Translations under genes and position numbers: made by a program
NCBI RefSeq assembly: GCF_032854445.1
Contig: NC_088299.1
Location: 8,673,608 to 8,737,607 of the forward strand
Direction: 5' to 3'
From: Liolophura sinensis
Taxonomy: Eukaryota; Mollusca; Polyplacophora; Chitonida; Chitonidae
DNA length: 64,000 nucleotides
The notes under the pieces: generated by a model
Databases searched by the model: none
What the model was told of the DNA's origin: nothing
What the model saw: only the letters and a program-made list of their open reading frames with translations
Shown here: piece after piece, positions 1 to 14,400 of the stretch
Position numbering within the stretch: position 1 is the stretch's first letter
Layout: each line of letters opens with the position of its first letter

Positions 1-1024
1 GGAAAAGTGAAACAACGACTAAAGCGTTCCTGATTTCGGTCACAAATGTTTTACTAGTTTGATACTTCAACCATGTCCTTAGTCATTTATCACGATAGGT
101 GTGTGGCTCTCATCTTTCAGGCTTCCATAAATTTCTGTTGGTTCAGTAAAATGCTCAAAATCGCGATAGCTGAGACGTCAAGCAAAACTCCATGTCGTCA
201 AGTGAGCGACCCTTATGTTAAAAGGCAGGATGTTAAAATTTGAACGACCGACTTAGCGACTTTTATTAAGAGCTGCATGCTCGTTGCAGCTAAACCAACC
301 TCCGACGAAAAAGAGTTGCTGTTAAACAATTCACTTAGCCTAAAAATGAAAGCAAATTTGAACGGAACTTTTCATTTAAATGTCACCAGCATGTTTCATA
401 GGATCTAGAAGTAGGCCTATACGTGAACGTTACAGTTAAGTACAAAAGCAACGCCCGTACTTAATCTTAAATACTGCATTTCTTGTTCGGACCTTGTTGA
501 ACAAGGTATATTCTCGTATAGTCTACGATAAATTCGAATGGTATGTCAAGGAGAGAATACCTTGGCAAAGTCTATGCACTTGCCTTCTACCAATATGGAG
601 TGAATATATGTATACCGACACCACAACTCGGAAACTTATACCAGCCAACTTTTCCACGTGGAACCTATACCATATTGCTGCTTGGTAGACAAATGGTCTC
701 CAGCGAGTTTCATGTAAAATAGTACCGTCCACTGCTATTTCCCATCTAGCCCATTCAAGGGCAATGGAAGCAGGCGATGCTTAAAAATTCCCTTTGGGAG
801 AATGTATTTGAACAGATCTTGTGTGGCTAGGTGATGGAAAGGTAAGTGCCTTCATCACTGGGCCATGACCCACTAAGCTGAAGAGTCACTGAAACTTAAA
901 GACAAGATCATGTCATCAATCAAGGATTTACTGGTGTTCATGTAAATTTGACATAAACAAGCTTTGTCTACTGATTATTGTCACCCAATCCTCACCAACA
1001 GTGACAGCTAGAAAATCTACCAAT

Positions 1025-1115
1025 TTCCTATCCAAGGCCAGACTTGAATCCACACCTCGTGTCCCAGAGACTGAAAGGCAAGCACCCTAATCACCAGACC
1101 ACTTCCCGCTCCCCA
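1025..1115 (-). repeat. tRNA-derived SINE head (degraded)
   Basis: Read on the minus strand, the block has a tRNA-like layout: a box-A-like GGTCTGGTGATTAGGG and, about 45 bases on, a box-B-like GTGGATTCAAGTC. A similar minus-strand block sits at 10860-10945. No intact cloverleaf is visible, so this is read as a SINE fragment and not a functional tRNA gene. Confidence 0.5.
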
Positions 1116-2299
1116 ATCTATGGCAGTAAGGGTAGATGGTCACGTCACCTGCTAATGGTCCCATTGAAATTGAATGATCTAATCCCGCTTTAGCCAGTTT
1201 GGCTGTTGCCTTCTGTCAGGAAGTTTGTCAGCTTTGCCGTGATTCTGTGGCTTCCTTAGCTCATAAAAACGGGAAAATTTTTGACGAGGGCATTTAACAC
1301 GGATGAAATAACTAATTTGGTTGAAAAGCCTTTAAAATAACGTACTATCATCAAATACAAAAGACATATGACCATTAATTCATTTTATTACTAGTACAAA
1401 AATAGGGGAGAAAATATGTCTTTGGAAAATAACAATCGACCACTGAAACCAAAAAAAAAAAAAAGAGATAGATAAGATATGATTGACAGGGGAGTACCAA
1501 TATATTAGAATGTTTTATTTACTGTTAAATAGCCTCGTTAATCAGGATGTGAAAAATAATTATGGACTAACGCTTTCAACTCACTAATGAGCTGATCATG
1601 TAGTTTTTGATATGTTTATGATATTATTAAATGCCAAAATGCAATGTCTTGGACATAAATGAAAAGAGTATCGGCCTTAAATGAATTAATGCAGTCAAAA
1701 AGATCAAAAACTTTGAACAATACCAAGCCTCTAAGACTGGGTAATATTGGTTAGAATACCACTGGGTAAGAGGATGTTAGGAAATTGCCAAAACCTGCAT
1801 AAAATTCTTAATTTGTCCTGTATCACTGAATTATGGAATTATGAGTGACAGTTGTCTAACAAAATGAGAATATCATGGTATTTCAAAATCCATATATCAG
1901 GAGTTTACACTACTAGTATGTGAAACATTTACTGAGTTAAACAAGATTGCAACCTTCATTTGTTCCAATGAGGACAAATGTCCAACTACTACACAGAATT
2001 TGCTGAAATATTTAGCGTTCCCAATATGAGGCTGTGAAGTAAAGTATCAACTTGACAATTAGAGTTACCTCCCTTTAATGGCAGTTTTCTTCAAAGCTCT
2101 AGCTTTATGCAAAACACAGAACAACCACTTCACACAAATATTACATCAGTTAGATATGCAAGGTATACATCAATGCTTGTACAGTCAGATGGATTACACA
2201 CATTTTACATATATTAACATTAAACACTGTTATTTTCCTCTCACCTAACTCCCAAGCTGCTCACAACAATGAATAGCTGAACTTGGGCACTATCCAACT

Positions 2300-2496
2300 C
2301 CTCAACCTTTTCACACATGAAAGAACTTTCTAAGCAATTTATGCACATTTTTGACTTGATTTTGGAGACAAAACTACATTGGTTGGATTGACCAATTTCG
2401 GAGCTTTACAGAAAGTATAATTTTGTCAGTCTACACAGAATAATGCCCTCAGAATATGCTTGTATAAACAATTTGCAAACATGCGAAAAGGTTTAA
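2300..2496 (+). repeat. Dispersed repeat F, copy 1
   Basis: About 200 bases match, in inverted orientation, the block at 42118-42313. The shared core includes TTTTGGAGACAAAACTACAT and, further on, GCACAGAATAATGCC-type sequence. Copies differ by scattered substitutions and small indels, so they are old. No coding capacity or clear terminal repeats were seen, and the family is unknown to me. Confidence 0.7.
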
Positions 2497-5333
2497 GAAC
2501 TACAGTATGGGTGTACTGACAAGCATGTTGTATATCTACCGTCCTGTAATTTATCTGTACCGCAGGGTAAAGTCTGCTCTCGAAGATCTAACAAAATCAG
2601 ATGGATAATGAGAAGATATATTCTGTACGTGATGTGGGGTAAAAACAAGTAATTTATAAAAGTCAGTTATACTGAAATTTCTCTGCATACAAATACTAAA
2701 TATTTTCAAAAATCTGGTTTCAAATTATATGCTATTTTTCCCTATTTTGGCAATAAATTTTATTCCCTTCATAGAGGGGCATATCCTCAAAAGAACATTC
2801 CAATGATATGGTTTATTTGCTTGAATTTTCATCCTAGTTTCCCTAGGGTAAAATTCAGATATTTGATTTTACTGATATTCATTTTAAAATGAAATGAATT
2901 TCAGATCAAAATTTCCTCCATCTTTTCACTTCAAAAATATGGTCAACTAGACAAATTTGACAGGTTAGCATCATAAAGTCAGTCTCTCAGAAATTTCATT
3001 TTTCAAGCAATAATGAAATCCCCAGCCAAAAAAAACCACCCCAAAAATCATCACCTTTGGAATGTATAACAGAATTACATTTAATTTGTGTAACATGACA
3101 AATTTTACTTCAGTTTCAAATCCAAATGCTTTGAACTTCTTTTTTTCTTTAAAAAAACTGCGCATAACTTGCTTATTGGGTTCAACGTACACTACAGACA
3201 CAGATAATCACAGCACACTTTTCTTACCAGAAGTATCTGAATGAATGAACTAGCATTCAAGGTAATGCTTAAAAATGTTGGCAGTCAAATTCCATTTGAA
3301 AGGGACACACTACTACATCTGTTTTGAAACTTTGAGAGCACTTTTTGGACTGTTCACCATGGTACAGTTTATAATCTTTGATAAATCTAATGAACACATC
3401 ACTCTTTGTCCTTCTTCACACTGCATATTGCCATTATGAACTATCACACTTACGTAATGCTACACATTTTGTACACATTTAGTAGATTAGCAACCTACGG
3501 TATACCTTTGTATAGTTTTATTCAGTGAGTGGGCTACCACATATGCTGTTATATTATATTACGAAATAAGCCATCATGTAACAGTTACATATCTACATAT
3601 ATGTATTATCTACCATATAGTTTTCCAAGTACCATATGATAGGTTATGCTCTTTTCTTATTATTTCATGTCAAGAGTATAGGACACACCGGAAATCTCAA
3701 CAACAACAACTCTGCAGTTGAAAACTTCAAATTGTTTGAAAATAGGGAAATAACTTATCCTTACAAAATAGATCTTAGCACTACGACTTTCCATTTCACT
3801 GAAATACGAGTGAAAATTTTTTTACATGTTTTAGAAAAATTAAATACAACGCTATGTCAGCACACAAGCTGGGTAGGAGTAACAATTAACTCCAACAAGA
3901 GGAATTTAACTTTTCAGTAAGAAAATGTTCAAAAGTCTCATCTGAAGAGGTTTCACGAAAGCATTTTTGAATAATGCAAAAGTCTTTAGGAACTAAAACA
4001 AGTTTAGAATTCATATTCACATGCATAGAAGAAGGAGAAATCATAAATTATATCATTAGTTTGCTCTCAACAAGATCTTACAATGTACTTCCCAGGGGCT
4101 GAAGCATTTCAGCAAGTCACAGAAGCCATTTACCCTACAGGTTTCTAATAACCATAATAGTATTCTAGCAGACACCTCCTTAAATACATTTAGTGACTTT
4201 GAGTTCAAAATAAACGAGGGATTTGAAGGCTTAAATTAATTTAGGGGTATTTGGCCAGAAAAATATTCTTATTTCAACACAGGCGTCCAATAATTTCTCC
4301 CCTAAAAGTATAAAAACTACTTGGACCCTGCTTACAGTTTGCTTTTCACTGGGAAAATTACTGTCCAGTTTCCTGTGGGGGTGGGGATGAGTGAGCTCAT
4401 GTTTTGTGAGTCTGGTATGTTAAATCACCTAAAGGCTGTGATATACTAACTTCATGTATATAAGTAAATCAACAAACATTTGACTGGTTATCTTCTCAAC
4501 AGGTCTGCTTCTCTTATACAGTACATTGAAAAAAAAAATTCCTGGGCTAATAAACAAACATTTACAGACTGAACAGATTATTTGGCAATTGCTTTTCCAT
4601 GCAGGGTAATTTGTCCGCTTTCAGGTGTCCAGTGTTGAATCAATGGTATAAGGGGAAATAGCAGCAGACAAAAGCACCGAGGCAATAAATAGAGCACTGC
4701 AATCCAACACCACACGAATACAAAATATACACTGACTGCATAGTGAAAAATAGTCTTGTAGTCTACAGCAGCAAAGTACTGTTCATCACATTGTCCACAG
4801 AGTCTGGTTGCTACAGTACAATGTCTGAAATATCACATGTTAACACAGCAGGTCCACTGTCTCATAGTTAGGTCTAGAAAAATTGGAACATGAACATTTT
4901 CAAATATTTGTTTTGTTTGTGATAAACTTTTTTGATGTCTTGCTGCAACATCATCGGAGGGGGGGAAAAATGCTAAAACAAATCATTCCTTTCAAACTGG
5001 AATGATCACCAAGTCTTGTTCAATGAAGGCAGAATCGTCAACACACAGAAAATAAAACTTGTTCGCAGGATCACGTTTCGTACATGGCGAAGTAACCAAA
5101 GGTAGACCTTAGACACGGCAAGATAAAGATAAGGACAGCTTCTTTTTGAACACTGAATCTGCTTCTGCAAACTGGTGTTCTGTTCTGTCCTGTTCTGAGG
5201 GCCGTGATATGATGTGCAAACTGCAATGCCTGGAACAATGCAGTTCAATGTAACAATCATCAAAGCTGCCAAGGCCCCTAACTCCTAATGAGGATGCCAT
5301 CACCGTCCTGTTGGGTTACTTCCCTTGGTGGCT

Positions 5334-5339
5334 TTTATT
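5334..5339 (-). promoter_or_regulatory. Candidate poly(A) signal of KATNB1
   Basis: An AATAAA hexamer on the minus strand lies about 90 bases after the KATNB1 stop codon. It is the first canonical signal downstream. The sequence is AT-rich, so chance matches are common and a more distal site could be used. Confidence 0.45.
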
Positions 5340-5426
5340 CTCTTGATTGTAAGCAATCGTGATGAAACAAACAGAAAAACACTGGCCAATGAAGAGCAGA
5401 TGGGTTCCCCTGTGTTAAGAGCATCA

Positions 5427-8400
5427 CTACTCCAGTGTGGATATCAGTATCTGTACTTCCCTGTACAGGTTGCCCAGTTTGCCCTGTAAGTTCGGCCTCT
5501 TCTCCAGCGTTCCTCTGACAGACGACAGGTGGGTATAACAGCTGTTACATTTGCGATGTCTGCAAGGAAATAGAAGAAAACAGGATGACAAGTGTAATGA
5601 AATAAGTTTAAAAGGAGAAGATAACTGGCAATGCTCTTAAAATGACACAGCAGGCGAAATTAGAAAAAACTTTTGAACTTTAATGTTACTTCCCAACACA
5701 GAAAGTAGATCTGGGCCCAATGGCACAATGTTCCTTCTCATTATTGTTACTTTATTTGTCATTTTCTTTTCGTTACCTACATTGGTAACTATATAAACAT
5801 GTGTAGAAATATGATGATCTTCACCTAGGAATCGCTAAACTGTCATACCAATGAACTTTACTGGCTCACTATTATACATGCTCGAGTGACAAATTTTTTT
5901 TTTTGGAATAAATAAAGATGACCCGACAAGCGTTCCTTAGTTCCCAAGCAGTCCAGTTCCCAATGTTCTGCTCAGCTTCACAAGTTTGTTACTGTTTCAA
6001 TTAGCTCCTTTTTCTTACTGCACTATCAACAAATTATACTGGGATTTCCTATGAACCCAAAAGAAATCTTTGGACTGAAAAAGTTCTCTAATCATGAGAT
6101 TTTACATGGAGATATATAAATATGATAGTTTTGAAGTTTGTGTAAAAAAAATTGTTGCAATTTTCCTGTGACACCTATTCATACCTCTCTTCCCCTGGAG
6201 ATGTCCACCCCTATGCTGGGAGGGGTGACCATGTTAGCCTTTATCACTGGGCCCATGTTACGCAGAATCAACTTGACTGATGTTAGGGCTGTTTCCACAT
6301 AACTAAAACAATGGTGATGAATGAGGTGAAGTTAAAAACAATGGTGATATTGAAAACATTTTAACAATGATGTTGAAAAACAATGGTGATGATGAAAGAA
6401 ATTGTGGAGATGAAAACAACTGTGACCTTGGGAACAACAGTGAAAATACAAAATCATGGTGATTGAGAAAACAATTGTGATAAATGATTGAATAAAAGCC
6501 TGCTTTTATAATCTTTCAAATAAATACTATAAATAAATACTACGGGTATGACTCCACATCAGTGATCATAAAGCTGAAGAAGCTAAAACTTGGTGTACAT
6601 ACTATTCCAGTTTTTCTTTGCACAACTGGACGACCACACAAAGGTTTCATCATACTTATCCTGCCAGAGGAACACATTTGTCTTTGGGTTGAGTGACAAT
6701 ACAGGTTGTAAATTATGCCTGCGCTGCCAAAGACCCAAAATCTTTCTATAGCATCTGACAGAGAAGGTAATGCTTGGTGTACGCATCACCTTCATCAACA
6801 ATCAAATGCATCACTAATCATACATTTTGTGTTCAGCTAACAACTCGGGTGACAAAACTCAAAACTCTTCCAGTCCTACACTTAAGGTACATCCACATAC
6901 AGTATGACTGTAACAGGAAGTCAGTGTGACAGTATGTGCCACAGAACCAGAGAACAGCTCTACAGATGCAGTTTGTTCACACATTGTCAGGGCTCAAAAC
7001 GGCAGTCTGCAAATGGTGAAAAGCAGTTCGAAAATTTGGTGTAGCAGGCCAACTTAAAACTGGCATGCTAAAAAACAAAACAAAAAAAAAAAAAAAAATA
7101 ATAATAAACAAATAAAATTATGGGCCAAGCACGAGATATGTCCTGATTTCTAGTTTAGATTCCCATATGTCTGAGGAACATTTTATTACAGGTGTTCTAT
7201 TAAAGTCATCACTATCAATTATTAAAAAAAAGTCACCTGCAATTTGGCCTTCTAAAAATTTATGACTGGTAAAACTAGCAGGCAAAACTAATGTGAGCCC
7301 TGGCTGTATGCATGTAGGACAGGAAATTAAGTGCACAGCTGGTTGTATACTGGTCCAAGACTGGTTTCTCCATTAATAACCATTCTATCGTTACACCAAA
7401 CACTCTGGAATTTGACTTAAACCTCAATCATCCTAAACAAGTTTAAAGATCACCTATAAAAGACATCCACAGATACTTCCCTCGAACTGTCGCTAGATCA
7501 AATGGGATGTGGTAAGCAGTGACATTTTCATAGTTTTCTGGCTTAGAAAACATAATTTGCTACTCACCTGTCATATTTACTCCCCACCAGATCACTCAGG
7601 TGAGGCAATAAACTGGAACACAGATCTAAAGTCCACAATGATCTGAAATTACATAAAACAAATCTGACTGGTCAAACAAGTCTTGTCCCTTCCAAGATTG
7701 CTTTTATAGACACTTAGGGGTGACAACATTCAGGCTACAGAGTCAATATTGGCTCTCGTCCAACTAAATACTGTCCGCAGAATTGTGAAAAAAAGTTTCT
7801 CCGATCACCGCTTGACATGAACAATGTTTCTTAATTTTTCTAAAAGTGTAAGAAATCTATTTCAACACGAAGAGTTTACAAAATATTGTACATTTTTTCA
7901 AAAGCTGCTAGCTGTTCACCAATTTCAATTTAATGCTCTTGTGGACAAAGCAAATGTAACCACATTTCAGGGGTCTGGACACCAAGTTTACGTTTAACTT
8001 AAGACACAGTCCAAAGACAGCTTAACAAGTGAAATTTAAAATCGATGGTTTTGCTGAGAAAATCACAAGCGATCATATTCTGTTCAACACAGCATGATGT
8101 CCATGTTCTTGGACGTATGATAATTTCCATCACAACAACAGGAAATTGGCAAATGTCCAAGTCTATGATCTGGCACCAGGAATAAGTCTCCTTGCTAAGA
8201 CTGACAGCGAGGAACTGATTGTACTGGTGCGACAACAACACTGCACACAAGACACGTAGCACTGAAAACAACTTATTTCCCGATCTTCGAAATGCATTAA
8301 GTGTATTTCTGCCATCTTAATCTCAATGGTCTAAGACCAGCAGCTTAAAAATCACCAGGTACATGTATGTATCTACTTTCCTTCAAGAATAAAATTTTGA

Positions 8401-11400
8401 AGGATCAAGCCTCTAAACTGGCTGTCTGACACTATTCAAAACCACAGCTGATTCAAAGTGCAGCTCAGGGCCTCTGTGGTCTAGTGGGTAGCATGCTATT
8501 GCTGCACAATGACCCAGGAGCCTCTCACCCATGCAGCCACTTTGAATTTAAATCTTCCTCTCCATTTGTACATGGGAAAATTCTGTCAGCAACCTGTGGA
8601 TGATCATGGGTTTCCCCTCAGTCTATCCCCGAACTCTTCCCACCATAACGCTGGCTTCTGTCATATAAGTGAAATATTCTTGTGTAAGGTGTAAAACATA
8701 AATCAAATTAAACAGCAGCTCCAGTGTACACAGATACATGTTCACTGAACCTGCAATGTCCGCCCCATCCGAGAGTTACTTACGTTTTATTATTGAGCAC
8801 ATTCAGCACATCAACCACCACAGCTGGGTCATTCATGCTTAAGGCTGAATCTACTGCCGTCTGCAGGGGAAAACAGAACATGCACAGTTGTCAATGAATT
8901 CTTCAAGTTACATACACTGAGGTAGAGCTTTCTAGACATATACAAAAGCTCAAACAGATGAAGATACTAGTTGTCATTAACATGTATATATCTATGTATG
9001 CTTGGGTTTCTGCGTCATTTGTCAGTGTAAAAATGCTGTGGCAAGTCCATGCCACCACTGAAGCATCACCCTGAAGACACCGGACATGACCCAGCCACGG
9101 ACACCAAGCTAACCAGTCCTGTTTCCTTGCTCTAGCCTTTCTGTGCCAAGCCATACAGTGAACATCCTTCCCTGGCTGATTTGACTGAAGCTTCATTTCA
9201 ATGATCATGCCAATTTACCCTAATTCTTCTGAAATTTGGGACGGATATTAGTAGTGTTGAAAGTAAAATGGTACATTTCTTTACCAGCCTTTTTGGAAAA
9301 GTAAAGATATGAGTATATTGTTCATTAGATGGTCTAATCATGTGAAAGAAAAGAAACTTAATATTCCTGGTAGAATTACATACATATTGGCTAAAATGAG
9401 CAGATCAGGTGTCCCAAATTTTAGAAGAAATAAGGTAATTCTAACCAATTAATATGTGAAAAGCCATTGGTCAGTGGAAGTTCCTGGGAATGTGTAGTAA
9501 CATGTTCAAGCTGCCAGACACCTGTCTGGAGGGTGCTTCACTGTCCGACTGGTCATCCGATGTGGTACAGACATGCTTATCATGCATGATATCATGACAG
9601 TTCTGCTAGTTTCTTTGGTGCATGTGTCTTTTATATTTCTTGGAAAACTGTCCTTGGATGTATGATAATCCTAACCAGAATGGCATAAGATTGGCAAATG
9701 TCCAAGGATTGCTCTGGCACTGGTGCAAAGGTTCATCCCTCTGTGGTACGAGTGGAGAACTGATTATACAGTGCAGTGACTACAGTTGTTGTACAAGTGG
9801 AAAACTGATTATACAGTGCTGTGACTACAGTTGTGGTATGAGTGGAGAACTGAGTATACAGTGCAGTGACTACAGCTATTGTATGAGTGGAGAACTGATT
9901 ATACAGTGCTGTGACTACAGCTGTGGTATGAGTGGAGAACTGAGTATACAGTGCTGTGACTACAGTTGTGGTATGAGTGGAGAAACGATTATACAGTGCT
10001 GTGACTACAGCTGTTGTATGAGGCGAGAACCGATTATACATTGCTATGACTACAGTTGTGGTACAAGGGGAGAACTGATTATACAGTGCTGTGACTACAG
10101 CTGTGGTATGAGTGGAGACCTGATTATACAGTGCTGTGACTACAGCCGTGGTATGAGTGGAGAAATGATTACATGGAGTGGTCACTACAGTTGACTGAAT
10201 GTCATTATTCAGGATGGAAATTTCTCGGTCCATGAAACTAAAAATTCAACAGTTTATTGCATTTACCTGTTTCAGATGCAGGTGTGAGGTTTGTCTGGTA
10301 GAGATTAATTCTTTACCATCTTTCACATTTCCTTCCTTAGAGCTTACCTTTGTATTGCCAGAGGTCCACATGGCACGGACTATCTGCAAATTCCTACTCC
10401 GGTTGGCCATGACAGTCATCATGGCTGTGTGGCCCTTGATGAGGGTACCCAATAGTTCTGACTCGGTGACGGCAGAGGTTTCAAATCCAGCAGCTGACAG
10501 GTCAGGCTGTTTCTGTAATCACAATCAAACATTTTATCATGTTATTCCTTAGGATTTCACCCAACACACGTCTCATCCCATGCAATGTGCAGATAGCCAG
10601 GATGTACTGCCCATTTTATTTTACTTATTTTACTCAGTTGGTTTGTTCATTTGATTCTTTTTGATTGACATACAAAGAATTTTCATTTTTACGACATTGT
10701 ATGTCAGTTATACGGGCGGAGAAAACCGGGGTGTTTGAAGTAAATCACCAACCTTCGATGGAACACAATTAGGTGGTGTTCTGCAAACGTTAAACTGTGC
10801 ATAAGGCCACAGGAACACCAATGATTGCTTATTGTCAGTGAAAATGGATATCTACAAATTCCATGTTCAAGTCCTGGGTTTGAACCTGCACCCTGTGCAC
10901 CTTGTTGACTGAAAGGCAAGCCCCTTTGTGTGCTCTCCATCATATTGATTATCACCTGATATTCACAACTTTGTAAATGCTACTAAACCATCACTTTAAT
11001 AATGTTCAAAGACATCATTATAAATGGGAGAAGCCTGGGAAATTGACCCGCTTGTCCCTAGCTTACTGGTAGGAAGTCCTCCGCAGCCACAGGGTCCAAT
11101 TTCTGGGCTTCTCTGCGAGATGGGGTCACGCTTCTGGAAGCTTTCTGCACAGCCCTGCCCCCTGGGGCCTCACTCGGCGCTGGCTGGGAGGGCACATCAG
11201 CAACAGGCACTCGATCCTCTTGGGGCGGCTGATAGCTAGGCTTTGTTGGAGACGTTACAGCTGGGGGCGAGGATCTCCGCACTGATGGAGGTGAAGTGCG
11301 GGCAGGAGGTGGGGAGCGGCGGACAAGGGGTGGGGAGCGGCGCACTGGTGGTGGCGATCGTTGAACTGGAGGGTTCCTACGTGTTGGAGGTGGAGAGCGC

Positions 11401-14400
11401 TTTACCAGTACCCTTGCAGGTCCCTGTCGGAGCTTCACTGGTTCTGTTTCTAACCAAAAATAAAAACATAAATAATAGATTCAAGAAACCAATACACCCG
11501 TACATAATCAGTCCAGAGCCGTCTACCTATCAGCACTTATTTGTGATATCTGAAACTGAAATATTAGAGGCAAGTTGGTTTCTTAGTATTCATGTCTTCA
11601 AAACAACTTCAAATAAATTCCATGAAACAGAAACTCATAACACTATATATACAATCCAAAATGCTGAAGCCAAAATAAGAAAGTAAAAAAAAAAAAAACA
11701 CAAAAAAAGAACAAAATTAAGAAAAAATTTGCATCATGCAAATAAACCTTTAACTTATTACATATTTATCATTAAATTAAAAAACACTTCCACAAGCTTT
11801 AATCAGCTGAGGTACAAATTGAGAGGTAAAAATTCTCTTTGAAATCAGTCAGTCTTGCAGAAAAAGTAACCATTCAGTAAAATAAAAGAAATATACAGGT
11901 TTTACACATTCAACTGGGAATGAAGCATCAACAAAAAAGATAAGGTCTTTGTAAATGAAAAAGAAGTCAAATATGGTCAAAACAACCAAAAGTACAGAAA
12001 ACAAAGAGGACTATTAAATACAGGAAAGAAATAAACACAAAACAAACTGTAAGGCAAATTAACAGCTACAATACGACAGAACTATCAATTAATTTCTGAC
12101 AGGACATAACAGAAATACTATACTTCATTTCCCAGCCATGTCTCAGGGGGAAAATGAGCATACGTGTACATGACATAGTGTAATAAGTGAATTCAATCAG
12201 CACTCGTATTAAGTTTCGCAGGCAAGTTTTAAAAGCATGACACTAAAGCATGAAAGCAAGAGAATAGTTAAACAGAGCAGTATTAGACTAGTACACAAAG
12301 CTTGACAACAAGTCCAGCAGGTATGTCGAGCTCAGCACTCAGACCTGTCATACTTACAAGAACAGGAATATAAAAATGTCAAAGCTGTCAAATTATGTCT
12401 CATCCTAAGAAGCTTGCTTGGGGTGAAATTTCAATTTATCAATGTCAACCAAAAGAAGAGAAAAAAAAAAAGGCAGCAGAGCTGTTACTTTTTGTCATTT
12501 TCAGGATACTGTAACTTTTATTTATTTATTTAATTGTTGTTTTACGCCGTGCTCAAGAACATTTCACCAATACAACGGCAGCCAGCATTATTGTGGGAGG
12601 AAACCGAACAGAGCCCCGGGGAAACCCACGACAATCCGCAGGTTGCTGGCAGACCTTCCAATGTACCGCTGGAGAGTAAGGCAGCATGTGCTGGACTTTA
12701 ACTCACAGCGACCGCATTGGCTCCTGGGTCATTATGCTGCGCTAGCACGCTAACCAACTGAAATTTAGCTTTAAATCAACAACTTTAAACCAACTGTAAA
12801 TTGAAAGATAAACAGCTACTTTACTTTTACAAACTGAATGAATTGCATTACATGATTTGGATTTTCTCTTCCATGAAATTTTGAGTTCGGAAATACTGTT
12901 ATCGTAAACATGACAGACTGAAACATGCGATTCAACCTCCAGTCAGAATGCAACTGCACATGCGATGCTAATAAGCAGGCAATGAATGTGAAGCTGTGAT
13001 TGAGAGCCAAGCTACACATACAACCGATGAATTAGCACACAAATTTCAGCCATACATGACGTGATCAATGCTTCTACACAATCATTTTTAAACATTCACG
13101 TGACAAATGTGGGGGTCAATATAAAACAAACACAGAAAAACAAAAAGGGAACAATCAAACCAGCGAGCACTAGTGCGAGTTAGCCACCTAGTCTTACCAT
13201 CATCAGGAGGGGCAGGGAATGGGTCCACCCGCTTGGGTGGGGACATGGCTGAAATTATAGCAGAAGATAGCCCTCTTGTTACTTGTCACCATTCACACTA
13301 ACACTCCAGCTAAAAGACGTCCATACTGCATCTCCACAACATACTCTCTGCACAAAACCCATCTTATAAATATAAATACATGACTCGATTTTATTGTTGT
13401 TTTAAGCAGTACAAGAGTATTGATAGCAATATTAATAATATACCACATGAGTATCAGTGAATGTTGGAAAGCTGCAATTTACATCCTATTAACATCACAT
13501 TTTGAAAGTTTTCTTTGTAAAATCCTCACCATTCTGTTTTGTAAATTATAAAGAAACAGGGAAATGGTGGATAAATCCTCACACAAGAATTCAGAAATGC
13601 TGTGCTGTGATTAGCCATCACACAAGTTATACAAGCTTATTGCCATTTTAGTTAGTGTACATAAGATGTAATGTTTTAACCCATGTAACATACCCTAAAT
13701 GACTTAAGATTTCGTCCATGACTAACTCGCTCAATTTACTGTATTCCAAGAATACTAATGATTCTAGAAAAGTGCTTTAACGCTCATTTGGAAGGCATTA
13801 TGATACCCTGCTGGGAAAATGTATGTTTCAGCACCAAAAATGATATTTGATGGCCTTTAATAAATGTGCCATATAGGAGTAAGGTAATCTCCAACAAGCC
13901 TTATGACAACCTAAAATGTCACCAAGACCGCACTGACAGGGAGGAACTTTGAAAACTCCCTACCCAAGGCTAGGATAAAACCAACACCTTGTCCTCCTGA
14001 GCTATAAGGACTATGTTTTTCAAAAGGGTTCATATAATTTGACAACGTACATGCAAAAAAAACAGAGAGCAAAAAAAAAACTTCAAATTACAACACACTT
14101 CAGGTATTTCATATTCTGCAAATGTATAAACTCCATGTGAAACTGCACAAATATATGCATGAATACATTCTTAGCACGAATCCATATCATGAAAGTCACA
14201 ATGCCATCCCTCAAATACTATGACAATCAATTCCTCATGTCCACACCTCCAGTGGGCAAAATGTCCACAAGTATAAGTTGTCTCCCTCCCCACCCCCCCC
14301 CCCCCCCAAAAAAAAAACATGCACAAATCAGGCAGAAGTGGAAGTCAACTCTCACTCAGCAGTCTTTCATGCTATTTTCATGTTTCTCACATCCATGTAA

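Larger units (their letters stand above)
1..5333. other. Non-coding region downstream of KATNB1
   Basis: No exon, RNA gene or conserved reading frame was recognised. Open frames here (for example 494-688, 2971-3201, 3636-3920) are short, AT-driven and resemble no family I know. The stretch contains a tRNA-like SINE remnant near 1025-1115 and a dispersed repeat at 2300-2496 that has an inverted relative at 42118-42313. Part of it may be an extended 3' UTR of KATNB1, because the nearest poly(A) signal is only a candidate. Confidence 0.6.

Noticed and set aside
3636-3920. 94-codon plus-strand open frame downstream of KATNB1
   Set aside because: AT-rich chance frame with low-complexity Asn/Thr content and no homology I can see.
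9622-10194. 190-codon plus-strand open frame
   Set aside because: It is the 45-bp minisatellite read in a stop-free frame; the opposite strand is open too (9733-10233), and the related 44-bp array is not open.
11243-11686. 147-codon plus-strand open frame
   Set aside because: Antisense shadow of KATNB1 exon 14, whose minus-strand reading has correct splice sites and phase.
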